From Aurelia coerulea (lineage: Eukaryota; Cnidaria; Scyphozoa; Semaeostomeae; Ulmaridae): a stretch of 64,000 bases of DNA. Where the stretch lies: the NCBI GenBank assembly GCA_039566865.1, contig CM076959.1:1533501-1597500 (forward strand). Reading direction: 5' to 3'. Below the pieces are notes generated by a model. The model searched no databases, was not told where the DNA came from, and saw only the letters and a list, made by a program, of their open reading frames with translations. Numbering within the stretch: the stretch's first letter is position 1; each line of letters opens with the position of its first letter. Of this stretch, positions 11,701-21,564 are shown piece by piece. A program made the position numbers and the translations under genes.

Positions 11701-14700
11701 AGGATCAGACACTGGGCTGGAGACAAATGCACCTGCAAAATATGCCGCTAATTTTGTGTGAAGTATATATATAGATATTTTGTTTGTTTGTAAATAGTTG
11801 GTTTGAATTAGTATGTTTTTTCATTACTATTGTAAATACCAGCTTTAAATGTGGATATAAGATGCAAAATGTTGACTGGAAAGGTAAGCCGTTTCTTTTT
11901 CATGCCATCCAAGGCTGGAGTTTGAACGTTTATCGATATTCTTTTTGACATGAAAACATTTGATAACATCGGCATAAAAGCACAACCAACATCCTCGAAT
12001 ACAATTTGGCCTTTCGGAAACCAGATGAAATAATATTCTTGAAAATCGGTTCATTGCATATGGACATATAAGCAATCAAACGATAATACATCATTTTGTG
12101 ACACACAGTAGACATATGGAATAAAAAAGCGTTTCGTATAAACTGGGACAGCTTAAATAATAGGCCGATCCTTACTTGTTGCTACGGATCAAACGTTGTA
12201 CAAGTACTGTGTAAGCGGGGTTTTAATTGCTTGTTAGATACTTTACCCTATTTTAACCGGGGAATTTGTTCACCCTCCCCCTACCGGATTTTGTTTATTC
12301 GCTCTCGAGCAATGATAGTTAAAGCGCCCAACTTCCTGACTTTTACTAACATTTAATTGACAATAAGAAATGTAAATTTCAGTTCCTATTGCTTTACCAC
12401 TTGACCACCACATAGCCATATTTGGAGCGTGGACTGATAGAAATTCTTTGAAACGGCTCTAATTTCTTTCTTCATTATGAATCGCAACAATATATATACC
12501 ATTTGAATTTTAATTGACGAGTAATGTCATTTGATATATAACTTATTCATATTTGCTGACATTAGCTTCTTGAAAAATAGCTATTTAAATAGCTTCTTGT
12601 GATTGGTTAAAGTTTGATTACATTTTTTCACTTACCACTTACCACTTACCACTTACCACTTACCACTTACCACTTACCACTTACCACCGACAAAGAAACT
12701 ACATACCACCGACCAAGGAACCACTTACCAACGACACATTTTTTCCAATATTTTCTGACAATTTCCTTTGCGCACGTGTAGTTTGAATATAGTTTCGAAC
12801 TATAAGTCGTAGTTATCGCTATTGACTAGGCTGATGGACGCTCAAACTACCACTCGTGGACTTTCACATTGAGAATTTGGACGATATTGTTTCCTTCGAT
12901 ATTGTTTCCCTCGGAAACGATATCACCATTGTACGAAAAACTGAGTGATCCAGGATTGCCTAAGTTGCCTAAGTTCTTGACTCAAGCCTCAGGCCATAAA
13001 ACGCCTCAAAATTAAAGTTATCAGTGCTGTTAGCAAAGTACAAAAGTTACAATTATCCATATGAATGTCTTCTCAATCCAACAATCAATGAACTTTCAAC
13101 TAGGACGTCCTCGTTTTGAAGGCCACTTGGCTCCAAATAGCTCCCAACGCTTAGCCTCGTTTGTGAGTGAGCAGAAAAATATGTGCCCTTTTCGTCCCAA
13201 TGTAGTTTGAGCAAAAATGTTGTTGTTTGTGTTCATTTCATTTTTAAATATTTATACAGGTGACTAATTTCAGTGTTACTGTATTACAAATTGACCTGTG
13301 CAAAAAATAGGAAAGCCTAAACTAAAGAATATTAAAATATGTACAATACCTAGATGTAGCTTAATATATTACATGTTTTCGAGTATAAATAAAGTAAATA
13401 TAAAAATAAAATGTACCTCTCATATGGATTTTTTAAAGGTAGCTAGGGACGGCGCCAGGCCGAGTGGATGAGGTGACTGACTCGTAAACCAAAGGTCAGA
13501 ACGGCCGAGGTTCGAATCCCGCGCTGGACAGTTTGGTCGCTGTCCGTAACTCTAGCCCGGGTCGACCAGAGCCATGTGAGGGAAATCTGGTAGCTGCGGC
13601 GGGTTGATGGTAAAACATCCGTGGCCCCTGCTGGAAATAAGTCTCTCTCAGACTTTCGCAGGCTAGCCACGTTAAATATGATTACCTACCTACCAGCCAA
13701 TTTAGTTTCCGTGTTCAGCTCATTCCATAATTTTGCTCCTCGATAAGAAAATGCTTTTTGACCTGTGCATGTTCTTAAAAGAGGTATCTGCAAATTGTTT
13801 GTTTCAGTAGAGCGAAGATTACGACCGCTACTCTGTGAGCATTTAGTGAAGAGTTCCCCAAAATATTGAGGAGCAAGTGAGTTCAATGCCGTATAGGTCA
13901 GCGATGCTGTTTCTTATCTGATAAAATCTTTAATCGATCGCCACCCAAGATTTTGGAGTAGCGGGACAGCAGAAGCATCGTAAGGACTATTTGTAGTTAT
14001 TCTCGCAGCTCTATTCTGGATTTTTGGAGAGAAATAAGTTTGGTTTCACTACAACAACCCCAAACCGAGCTGCAGTAACTGAAATGTGGCTCAACAATTC
14101 CTCTATACACTTTCTGCAGATCACCTGATGGAAGACATTTCTTGGCATGCTTAATAAGACCGAGAGCTCGTAGTGCCTTAGCTTTAACTTTGTTCAATAT
14201 GGTGATCCCATTGGAGTTTGTCATCAATTTCATATTGATCTTTCGATTACCAATTTCAAAACTAGGCTTAGCTTCAGTCTGCTTCTCGATCTTTTGAACA
14301 TTTGCTCTGGATCCTATTATCAAAGACTGCGCTTTGAAAACGTTTAGAGACAAGTTATTGCAACTTAGCCAATTCTGTAAATTCACAAGATCCCGGTTTA
14401 AATCATTCTGCAGTTCAGAAAGTCATTTCGAGGAATGCGAAATCACAGTATCATCAGCGTACATAGTGACCTTTCTCATTCTTTTAGGCAGAATGGTAGA
14501 TCATTTATGAAAATAAGGAAGAGAGGTTGGCCAAGACAGGAGCCCTGGGGGACACCACAACTTATATCGCTAATAGTAGAGGAAGTGGAATTAACCTTGC
14601 AGAACTGCTTTGGTTCCGCAAGTAGGAAGTGAACCAATCAAGCTCTAGTCCCAGGGAGGTACTCCCTAACTTTCAATACGGGGGGGGGGGTCCATGCCAC

Positions 14701-17700
14701 TATTTCATTGCTGACCCCTAAATATTAAGCCCTGTGTTTTGGGGACCCCAAATATTGCTATTTAATTCTGGGGCCCCTAAAAAGTTTTGAATGATTTCAA
14801 TTAAAGGTTCTTGATCTTTCTCAGCTTTTAAATAATACCAGAACATTGATCTCATGATTTGAAACTTAAGGGCCAAATTGCACGATTCTCGCTTTCCTCA
14901 GATTTTTGGACCCCAAATATTGAATTTTGGACCATGTTGTAATTCACAGACCCTAAATATTGATTTAACGTAAAATTTCGGACCGCAAATATTGGCATGG
15001 ACCCCCCCGTATCGAAAGTCAATGAGTACCCCACCCCTCCCCCCCCACCTGGGGCTTTAGTCCATTTATTCCGTATTTTTCTAGCTTCTTCAGTAGGATA
15101 ACATGATCTACTGTATCAAATGCCTTTTTAGGTCAATAGAAATCAAACCAGTGTATTTGCCCCTATCTATATTCAAATACCAGTCATTTGTGCCAGCTAT
15201 AAGGCTAGTGACGATTGAGTGTAAAGATCGAAAACCAGACTGATGCTTATATATAAGCCTATTACTATCTAAGTATTCATTGCTTTCGAAGACAGCCTTA
15301 CTACTCTTCTTCAATCAGCGAGCGAAATTAGCCTGCCTGCCTGCCTGCCGTCTGCCTGCCTGCCGTCTGCCTGCCTGCCCTTTGGCTATGTAGACGGGCC
15401 AGCTCACGACTGCGGTTCGCGGGCTCGCGGCTTGTGAGCATTTATCAAACAAGCAACAAGTTCCCAAAGAAAATATAATGAGTTCTTCCTACCTACTTAA
15501 CTACTTAACTACGTCGATGGACGACAAAGGTTTATTCCTTTCAATGCAGAACTCAATATTACGGACAACGGGACAATTGACTACAGAACTACTGAACCAA
15601 GAGCCTTGGACTCGGGAACTAGAAACCAGCGGCGGATACTAACTCAATATTCTAAATCATTTACCTTTTGAACCATTAGCCAACTGTAAACTCAAACATA
15701 ATACACGTTTCCTTAGCGATAATCATTCAATTAATTTCTATAAAATTTACCTCGCTACAGTCGCATTTGGTACAAATACTAATCAGCAGCACTCGCTGGA
15801 TATTGTTATATCTAGTACAGTTGATTATTCACTACTTTTTTCGAAATACAGGCAATACAGAAATCGGTCTACAGTTAGAGCAATCATCTGTCGCTCCACG
15901 CTTGTAAATTGGAGCAACACGCGCTATTTTCCAATCTGTGGCAAATTTTCCAGAGAACAAAGACATTAAAGAGATCGCATAATGATCCTGAAATTAATGG
16001 CAAAACAATCTTTATCAAAAAGCTTGCGATACCATCACGACCAGAGCCACGCGAAGTTTTCATTTTCTTCATAACTTTCGTTACATCATTCTCTGAAACA
16101 GCTTTGAAAACAAATTTGTTACAGCGTTACCCACTTCATACTCGTTGGATAAAAGAGGGTTGGGTTTTTCTGAAATTTTGTCACTCAGTTTATTTCCAAT
16201 GGTACAGAAAAACTCATTCATTGATGAAGCAATCTTTAGTTGTCTTTAATCGACTCCCCTTCAACATTAAGTGATGGGATAGAAGTGGTCTTGCTTCTTT
16301 TGTTTATGACTTGGTTAATAGTCTGCCAGGATTTTTTAAGGTCCCCATGACATGCAGCAATTTTCTTAGAGAAATATTCTCTTTTTAGCTGGAGATTTAA
16401 CTTATTTGCTCGATTGCGAATTTGCTTGTAGCAATCCATTAAAAGGGTGGATTTACTTTTTACTGCCTGAATTTTCAATTTATCTCTTGTCTTAGCAAGC
16501 TGGAAAAACTCGCAATTGATCCGAAGGTGTATACTTGTCTGAAACCCGTCTAATCATGTTAGGCGCGTGTTTATAAAGAATAAGCGAAAAGATGTTTGTC
16601 CAACTACGGACCGAATCATGTGAATCACTAGCATTGGCAACTATTTCTTCCCAGTTGACTTCAGAGAGGTCAGAGAGAAAAGCATTTTTATCAAAGTGTT
16701 TAAGTTGTCTTGATGTGATACAGTAAACATATCATTGTCTCCGCCAATTATATTCCTGGAAAACAGATTCACGTTTACCGCGTTCAGGGTTGACGTCAAC
16801 GGAAGTCGTCATCCATTGTTGCCCACTCACGGTACAAAATTTCCGCCCAAGCAGGAGAAACAAAAGACAGCCCCTTTATTGGCTGTTGCATGGGCTGTTG
16901 ATAACAATGTTTTGGAGAGTGCTTTATTATTCAAAGAAAGATATTGTTGGGGTGGAGAAAACAGGCAAGGGAGATGATGATAGATCGTCGAAGGAGAGGC
17001 ACTTCGCAACAAGGCAACAATGCCTGACATTCTTATTGGCTCAAGTGATACCATCCCTGCATTGACAGTCACAATTTCACAAGGGGCGGTGGGGGCGTGT
17101 TCTGCAACAGAACTGGTCAAGGAGGATGCTAATTGTGTAGGTTTTACAGTGTCAAAGCCCAAAGCCGTAAAAGAAAGTTTGAGAGGCCTTACTTCAGCCA
17201 AGACGAAGGACCATGCATGGAAGGGCAGTGCCTACAGTCATTTCCTTACTTGCAGCTTATCGTTTATGTTGTCACCCGTTCCCTGTTTTTTTTGTGTAGC
17301 GTAAAGCGGGTGATGAAAACTCGAGCCCATGATCGATCTTTTTCTCAAAACCGTGGAAGGTAACGGTGTATTTCCCGATTATTTTCTTTCGATCTTTGCA
17401 GACCTGTATCTCCAAACTCAAATTGTCAACAAAATTCCAGATACAGTGAGCCTATTGTTCGATTATCACCAATGCAATATATTCTGTCAACAGGCCAAGC
17501 GTAAAAAGCGGACTAAAAGATCAAGGATCCGGGTCAGGTATCGGGTGGGAAGCTATCCTGAAAAAATCCAAATTAGCAATCGAGAGTGCAAATCTTCAGA
17601 TAGCAATATCTCTTGTTTACCTTATATTATAATGCCGAAACTGACTTGCTAGTACCATTCATGAACAATAGTAATGGGCAGAAAGCATTTCCATTCCGTG

Positions 17701-18590
17701 AATTAAAAATCTGGAATGATCTTAACCGCGAGGCCAAGCAAGCTCCCTCTTTATCTTCTTTTAAAGGGAATAGACATAGCTATATCGACAAGCTGCTATA
17801 AATACTCTGAAGAAACGCCCACAAACCCATTGTTTCTTCCGTCACACAATGACACAGCAGGTGTAAAAGTTGTCAAATACAATAGAATATTTGTTTAACT
17901 TGGCCCGGGCCAGCTATTAACTATGTCGATTCCCTTTAAGATAAGATGAAGTGTTGATTTAAAGTTCAGAAACAATCTTTTTGTAGACATGTTGTAAAAT
18001 GTTTCTATTATAATATAATTATCTAACGTTTAATAAACATTTAATATTTAACTATAAGTTGATTGTAATTAATTTTAGATAAAATATTTATGATTGCAAT
18101 TAGTTTCCTTTTCTGTTACTAGTTATGGTAGATTTATAATTTGTAAAGTTTTTGGCACGCCCCCCTGAAAATCAGTCATACTGACTGACATGACTTCCGT
18201 GCATAAACAATGTTAAAATGAAAAGAAAAACATTGATATCGCAATTAAACATCAACCTCTTTTATCTCCCACAGGGAACCTGGAAGAGAGCAAATTGTTT
18301 ATGATACTACAAATGAAATGTGTTTGCGGGATATTTATAGTGGCATCTACCATACGCGATCAGTTTACTTCAACTGTGGCAACCTCCCTAACAAGTATGA
18401 CTACAGAAACCAGCTATGTATAATGGATATAAAGACCCGCATATTCCGAATCATAGCTCGCTTTGCCTATTGCAATGGGATTCGATATGACCATCGATTC
18501 TACTATTGCTATTATGACGTGTGGACGGGGCTTCTGAGATTAAAGAAAAGAACGAAAAGATCGGTGTTTAAAAAAAGATATCTAGTTTGA
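2706..18590 (+). CDS. Galaxin-like secreted Cys-rich protein, left-arm copy (3 exons, predicted 145 aa)
   Basis: This is a three-exon gene model: 2706-2784, 7304-7346 and 18275-18590. Splice phases agree exactly (phase 1, then phase 2), and each junction has GT/AG sites (GTAAGT, GTATGT, TTTTAG, CCCACAG). Residues 1-24 form a hydrophobic signal peptide. Four copies of the pattern [YF][DN]x5C follow at residues 32-39, 50-57, 82-89 and 112-119, the first ending in CC and preceded by CGTKS. This fits the galaxin repeat, known from coral skeletal matrix and also present in non-calcifying anthozoans. The tail is basic and lysine/arginine-rich. An inverted paralogue with the same three exons lies at 55809-50552. 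The introns (4.5 and 10.9 kb) are swollen by transposons. The galaxin assignment rests on pattern, not on a search, and expression is unknown. Confidence 0.62.
2810..3907. mobile_element. TTAA-targeting DNA element in galaxin-like intron 1
   Basis: The ends AGGGGCATTCC and GGATGCCCTT are inverted and flanked by TTAA on each side. The right arm keeps the empty site, CTGCATTAATTGCAG at about 55,700-55,715, so the insertion is supported by comparison. The interior holds a nested TA-flanked element and no recognisable transposase. Confidence 0.7.
3213..3798. mobile_element. Tc1/mariner-like MITE (nested), TIR about 250 bp
   Basis: Long inverted arms begin CTGGTTGTCCCAAAATGAT and CCGGGTGCCCCAAAATGAT (complement) and are flanked by TA. 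The two arms are about 250 bp each. The family also occurs at 9657-12108. Non-autonomous. Confidence 0.7.
3908..4556. other. Intron 1 sequence of the galaxin-like gene, shared with the right arm
   Basis: This stretch matches the complement of about 55,080-55,700. It contains a short open stretch from 3924, but in the right arm the equivalent has in-frame stops, so I do not call it an exon. No other feature is seen. Confidence 0.5.
4560..5271. mobile_element. piggyBac-like (TTAA) MITE, CCCTATCARGCC family
   Basis: The right end GGCCTGATAGGG is followed by TTAA. The left end is TCAA then CTATATCAAGC, a decayed TTAA-CCCTATCAAGC. G and C homopolymer runs lie just inside both ends. The right arm keeps the empty site (complement GGGAATTTAAAGGAC at about 55,070). 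A closely similar copy is at 21565-22297. CCCT ends with TTAA duplications are typical of piggyBac relatives. Confidence 0.7.
5380..5737 (-). pseudogene. LINE ORF2 3' end, minus strand
   Basis: Read on the minus strand, the fragment ends an endonuclease/reverse-transcriptase LINE: a [13 protein letters not shown] block, a [15 protein letters not shown] block and a terminal CYICNK zinc-knuckle-like stretch, followed by an AT-rich tail near 5400-5450 made of ATCATAATC repeats. The same fragment is in the right arm at 53,780-55,060 on the plus strand, so this LINE inserted before the duplication. The upstream part of ORF2 is missing. Confidence 0.65.
5738..7136. mobile_element. hAT-like element, TIR CAGTGGCGTGGCCAGGG, TSD CTTCCTAC
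   Basis: The inverted ends CAGTGGCGTGGCCAGGG and CCCTGGCCACGCCGCTG are flanked by a perfect 8-bp duplication, CTTCCTAC. The right arm shows the empty site with a single CTTCCTAC (complement at about 53,780). Inside are partial tandem copies of a roughly 125-bp unit with GATGCATTCTAAGCCAAAG, also found at 36,936-37,352, and a nested TTAA element. No intact transposase is present. Confidence 0.85.
5917..6784. mobile_element. piggyBac-like (TTAA) MITE, CCCTATCCAGACTAGG ends
   Basis: Inverted ends CCCTATCCAGACTAGG are flanked by TTAA on both sides. A subterminal palindrome, GGGGGGCACAAAGTGCCCCC, is mirrored near the other end. It is nested in the hAT-like element and has no coding potential. Confidence 0.8.
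7304..7346 (+). CDS. Galaxin-like gene (left copy), exon 2: first galaxin motif
   Basis: A 43-bp exon between GATTTTAG and GTATGT. It completes the Cys codon begun in exon 1, encodes [13 protein letters not shown], and leaves two bases for the next exon. The right-arm equivalent, 53578-53620, differs by a few substitutions and keeps both splice sites and the frame. Beyond the donor the frame soon meets a stop in both arms, which favours splicing here. Confidence 0.58.
7454..8207. mobile_element. Tc1/mariner-like MITE, TIR CAGGGCGTCCCAAAATC
   Basis: The ends CAGGGCGTCCCAAAATC and its partner (complement CAGGGTGTATCAGAAAATC) are flanked by TA. The arms carry inverted GCTTTCGCATAAA and GAAACCAGACGCCC blocks. 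No transposase is visible. Confidence 0.65.
8323..9181. mobile_element. piggyBac-like (TTAA) MITE with poly-G subterminal block
   Basis: TTAA flanks CCCTAATGCTAACGGG on the left and the complement of CCCTATTACTACCGGGGG on the right. A GGCACAAAGTGCCCCC palindrome lies next to the left G run. Non-autonomous, with several TGACGTCAT-like palindromes inside. Confidence 0.7.
9182..9654. other. Unassigned intronic sequence
   Basis: No terminal repeats, tandem repeats or open frames worth naming. It lies in intron 2 of the left galaxin-like gene and has no match in the right arm. Confidence 0.4.
9657..12108. mobile_element. Tc1/mariner-like MITE split by a LINE
   Basis: The left end CACGGGGTGTCACAAAATG and the complement of the right end, CTGTGTGTCACAAAATG, open inverted arms of about 250 bp (ATGTATTATCGTTTGATTGC). 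TA flanks both ends. The arms are separated by a LINE insertion of about 1.85 kb (about 10,010-11,860). Same family as 3213-3798. Confidence 0.7.
10010..11860 (+). pseudogene. LINE reverse transcriptase relic (CR1/Jockey-like), plus strand
   Basis: At about 10,080-10,130 the frame reads [10 protein letters not shown], a diagnostic reverse transcriptase block. The frame is then interrupted by about 0.75 kb of unrelated sequence (10,140-10,890). It resumes at about 10,940 with the thumb and C-terminal region: [20 protein letters not shown], then [17 protein letters not shown], then the [19 protein letters not shown] block. A frameshift near 11,340 leads into [10 protein letters not shown]. The end reads [14 protein letters not shown] and KCTCKICR with a stop at 11,749. 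The YxDD block is missing, so the copy is dead. Confidence 0.75.
12241..12610. mobile_element. Truncated TTAA-family MITE (left end only)
   Basis: It begins CCCTATTTTAACCGGGG and its interior (TTGACCACCACATAGCC, ATATATATACCATT) matches the elements at 41078-41931 and 42541-43391. The right end is absent, so it is a truncated copy. Confidence 0.55.
12631..12686 (+). repeat. (CTTACCA)n short tandem repeat
   Basis: About eight head-to-tail copies of the 7-mer CTTACCA, followed by degenerate TACCACCGACAAAG units to about 12,735. Confidence 0.85.
12736..13440. other. Unassigned non-coding sequence
   Basis: No gene or element ends are recognised. A small mirror of GATATTGTTTCC lies at about 12,880-12,925. 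AT-rich throughout. Confidence 0.35.
13446..13697 (+). mobile_element. tRNA-derived SINE
   Basis: The head resembles a tRNA gene. An A-box-like GGCCGAGTGGATGAGG lies at about 13,457 and a B-box-like GGTTCGAATCC at about 13,510, spaced as in RNA polymerase III promoters. The tRNA fold itself is degenerate. A unique body of about 150 bp follows and ends in an ACCTACCTACC tail. It sits at the 3' end of the minus-strand LINE. Known SINE structure supports the call; the parental tRNA cannot be fixed by eye. Confidence 0.7.
14651..15054. mobile_element. hAT-like MITE, TSD CT(C/T)TAGTC
   Basis: Foldback of about 400 bp in the LINE. Arms are CAGGGAGGTACTCC...CAATACGGGGGG and the complement CCTGGG-type end with CGATACGGGGGGGTCCATG. 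The flanks CTCTAGTC and CTTTAGTC make an 8-bp duplication with one mismatch. The interior is a loose tandem repeat of GGACCCCAAATATTG. Confidence 0.7.
15312..15845. repeat. Insertion of unknown type in the LINE, with (GCCT)n microsatellite
   Basis: The LINE frame is contiguous on both sides of this block, so it is an insertion of about 530 bp. ACTACT lies near both edges. It starts with a GCCTGCCT/GCCGTCT microsatellite (15,332-15,378) and then unique sequence with no recognised coding content. Confidence 0.45.
16735..17650. other. Decayed relative of the left end of the Rep element
   Basis: Two blocks resemble the repeated flank at 56.7-58.3 kb. One is 16,752-16,850 (GCGTTCAGG, TTGACGTCA, GTCATCCATTGTTG), matching 57,067-57,160. 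The other is a 30-bp identity starting GCAAATCTTCAGATAGCAAT at 17,588, matching about 58,107. The middle part is not obviously related. A possible first coding exon starts at 17,020, but a long opposing frame covers the same DNA (17,201-16,827), so I call neither. Confidence 0.45.
17640..17801 (+). pseudogene. LINE ORF2 C-terminal fragment
   Basis: The frame [20 protein letters not shown] followed by [17 protein letters not shown] and a stop is the usual end of LINE ORF2 proteins. The part from about 17,716 onward is present in the right arm at 51,180-51,235 in inverted orientation and marks the outer edge of the inner duplicated block. Confidence 0.6.
18275..18590 (+). CDS. Galaxin-like gene (left copy), exon 3: terminal exon
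   Basis: The exon is preceded by TTTATCTCCCACAG. One base completes a Gly codon, then 104 residues follow to TGA. It contains three of the four [YF][DN]x5C motifs ([24 protein letters not shown]) and a basic tail (KKRTKRS). The right-arm equivalent (50552-50840) is open throughout and differs at many residues while keeping the Cys and Tyr-Asp pattern and the acceptor. This points to past selection on the protein, though no rate calculation was made. Confidence 0.62.
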
Positions 18591-18880
18591 TTACTTTTGC
18601 TTGTTTGACATAGTTTGCAATTATATGTAAATTTCTTTTGTTAAAGATTAATTATCACATACTTTTACTCATATTGAAAATATTGTAACTAAATTAAATG
18701 CGCTGTGGACAAATATAGGATTAAATACAACAAATTGACAATGCATAGCACAGATTGATGACCTATCGAAGTCCGAAAGAAACTGCCAATTGCGCAAGGA
18801 AACGCTCCTATTTTTCAGAATTCATAGCACCAAGAACACTTGAAGGAGTTGAATAATTGAATTTCTAGTCAAAAGAAACT
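18591..18880. other. 3' flank of the galaxin-like gene, left arm
   Basis: AT-rich downstream sequence shared with the right arm (complement of about 50,250-50,550). No further feature is seen. Confidence 0.5.
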
Positions 18881-18881
18881 A

Positions 18882-19914
18882 GAGTAGTGTCGCCCATTAT
18901 GGCCGGTCGCCCATCATGGCCAGCTAGCAAGAGAAATTAAATTTCGGGAAACTGACGACTAGTAATAGAATTGCAATTGCGCGGAAAATCTTCGCTGACA
19001 TCTGTTTTATCATGATTTGACCTCCACTGAAGTTTCAGTTCATTTGCATTGAAACCCGACGAGATGGTTTGTGCATATCTCAAATCGATTCTTTCAAGTA
19101 TTGCAAATTTCATGACTCTATTTACATTCCTTCCTTCTTTTTCGTTCGCTCGGCACCTTGCGGTTTGAATTTTTTCAAATATGCTTTGATTTGTCAGAAG
19201 TCCTGTCTCTTGAGAGGAAATCTACAATGAAACCAAAGCAAATTGACTTCTGATTCAGATTTAAGGTTATGAAGTCTGAATGCTGCTAATTGCTATTTTC
19301 GTCGCCCATTATGCCCATCAGTTTACCAGAGAAGTTTCCAATCACTTAAAAAAAAATATTAAAATGCAACATTTATTAAAAGAAACACTAATTTGGGTTC
19401 AAATGTTACTTACTGACTTGAAAAATCATCGAAACCCAAAAAAACGCAGCATTATATTAAGTCTATTTTCATTTTATAAACTATGCCAAAATTCATCCAT
19501 CCATGCACAAGAGATAAGGCAGGATTTAGAACAACTCGAAGCATGTATTTCAATTGCCAAAACTCGAAGTTTAGGTTAATTCTTATTAATATTTTTGAGT
19601 TTAAAGTACCAAATGATAAACAAAGAACAGTAATTAAAGCAGTTTTTCTTATTGAAACTTTTTACCGGAGAGTAGTGTTTATTGTTTCTCCTGCGGCCAT
19701 AATGGGCGACGCTAGAAGAAAACGACGTTTTTACTCCCTTCTTTAAAATCTTCTGAAATCAGTATAAAGAGTTTACGTGAAAAATTAATACTCTGTGATC
19801 TTTTTCTCCATTAGTTGGTGATATATTCTGGCTATTTGGTTTTTTCACTAATTGCTCTTTTTGGATCTAGCTCAGAGCTTCGCGACGACATGGGCATAAT
19901 GGGCGACACCACTC
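18882..19914. mobile_element. TA-flanked DNA element, TIR GAGTAGTGTCGCCCATTATG
   Basis: Inverted ends GAGTAGTGTCGCCCATTATG and CATAATGGGCGACACCACTC are flanked by TA. The right arm keeps the empty site (AAACTATATTTAGG, complement at about 50,225). Short open frames inside (19,280-19,746) show no transposase signature. GTCGCCCATNATG also occurs subterminally as direct and inverted copies. Tc1/mariner-like by target site only. Confidence 0.75.
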
Positions 19915-19916
19915 TA

Positions 19917-20500
19917 TATTTAGGATTATTTACACGTTGTTATCAAAACCAACAATGTACGTACATTCGACTTTCCGAAATTAGTTGCTTGCAAGATGCC
20001 CGAAAAGGACCCAAACACTTGATCACATCACGAGGAGTCTCGTCACAACATCAGAACAAAAAACAAGTAGGGCAACCGCCCTCTCCCTGGATTTATAAGA
20101 GATCATGAAAATTTTTACTTTCTTAATTGTTCTGTACGTTCAGACGATAATGCCACTTGCACATGAGTACTACCCCTTTCCCATTCCTACGCCAATGACT
20201 GAAGAGAGTTAGCACCATGCACAGTCGAAATTAGTTTTATTCATTTATATTTATATTTAATTTATTGCTGTATTTCTGTTACTACATATTTGGATTAGTT
20301 CTTTCGTTGCTGTTGTTGCTGTTGCTGTTATAATTAGCTTCTTTTATTTTATGTTAAAGTATAACGACGCTCCTGTAAAAGTGTAGCAAGTTATTATCAT
20401 GAAAATTGAAAAATTGAAGTTGAAATTGTACGAAGAGTTTCTTTATCATTTGATCAAGCAAGAAAGGTGTCTGTAAAAAGAAGATTAACCCATCTAACGC
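19917..20500. other. Left-arm sequence with a 0.3-kb insertion or deletion difference
   Basis: The flanks match the right arm (complement of 49,800-50,230), but about 20,134-20,432 is absent there, with TGTACG at both edges. A short frame at 20,106 starts MKIFTFLIVL and resembles a signal peptide, but no splice partner is evident. A (GTTGCT)n stretch is at about 20,308. Confidence 0.4.
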
Positions 20501-20521
20501 TATTTTGGTCAGGCTCAGTAC

Positions 20522-21118
20522 CGGCTGAGTCAATAAGATGAATCCCTGTTTGAAAAATCACCATTACCTGAATATAAAGATGATAATATAGGGAAACATA
20601 ACGTTTAACAGCAGACATGTTCAAATGGTCCTCAATGTTTACCTGACTGAAATCCACCACTCAATCCTTAAAATTATAAGGAATTTTTTCCAGAAAGCCC
20701 TCTCGGGAAATCTTCAAAACAGGCTCAAAACAACGACCAACATTTCCCAAATTGTCTGCCTTATCTCAATGAGTTCAACACATTTTAACATGTTTTATCC
20801 CCTTGGGAAGACAAAATCGTCCGGATTAATGTTGTTTTACCCCCATGGATGACATTTTCATCTCACAAAGGGATAAAACGTGCCAAAGCATGTACAAATC
20901 ATAAAGGCATAGACATGCGAGAAATTTGGTCGTGATTATATGCAGTTTTTGGAAGTTTCTTGGAGGGGCTTCCTGGATAAAATCTCGTATAATTTCACAA
21001 CGGATTGGCCGATTCCAGGCAGGTAACATTTAGAATATATTTGAACATGTTCACTATTGATTGAATTATTTGCCAAAATTATTGTCTTGATATTGAGGGG
21101 GGATTCTTTTTCTGACTC
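20522..21118. mobile_element. Foldback element, GAGTCA-type ends (left arm)
   Basis: The ends CCGGCTGAGTCAATAAG and CTGACTCACCGGC are inverted, with AATCCC/GGATTC just inside. The counterpart in the right arm spans 47,999-49,735 because of a 1.14-kb nested insertion. The family also includes 2045-2672. Confidence 0.5.
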
Positions 21119-21564
21119 ACCGGCTAGATATGTTCTGATAAGGCTGCAATGAAGAACTATGTGGCAATGAAACTTTTTAGCTTTTTGCAGTTACCTATTG
21201 TGCTACTAAGAGTAACATGGTATTGAGATATTTTGACATATGAGTGGGAGGGAGAAAATTTTCCGGGACTGACCCTGTCAAAATCATCAACTCTCAAATG
21301 CAAATATATTTTGCAGACTAGTGTTACTTGATGTGTTTAATTCCAAGGCCGTTTCACTTCCGTCCTAATATGAAAAAGGCCATGGGACGAGCTTGGTCAA
21401 TATTTATGTTTTTTATTTTCTAATTACTGTCATGCTGCTATTAGAGTCCATCGTGAAGCAAAAATAAGCAAAAAATCGGCATGACTCTTTAGATGAAATG
21501 TATTCTCAAGATAAAATTGACGCAGAAGCATTAGAGATTTGATAAAGGTTCCTAAAGAAGTTAA

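Larger units (their letters stand above)
13686..16750 (-). pseudogene. LINE ORF2 relic (reverse transcriptase), minus strand
   Basis: On the minus strand a decayed ORF2 runs from high to low coordinates. There is a pre-RT region (16,478-16,236, [18 protein letters not shown]), the RT start (about 16,072-15,890, [18 protein letters not shown]), PISVLPVF (about 15,860), then [16 protein letters not shown] and GLISIDLK (about 15,290-15,110). The thumb region lies at 14,386-13,997 ([27 protein letters not shown]) and the C-terminal block at 13,886-13,686 ([20 protein letters not shown]). It is broken by frameshifts and two insertions (14651-15054 and about 15,312-15,845). Clade uncertain, CR1/Jockey/RTE-like. 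Confidence 0.75.

Noticed and set aside
16827..17304. Two overlapping 90-124 aa proteins on opposite strands
   Set aside because: Both frames cover the same GC-richer stretch that resembles the Rep-element flank; no family recognised for either.
20106..20213. Small secreted peptide gene (MKIFTFLIVL...)
   Set aside because: The second half lies in a segment absent from the right arm, and there is no conserved splice donor; too little support.
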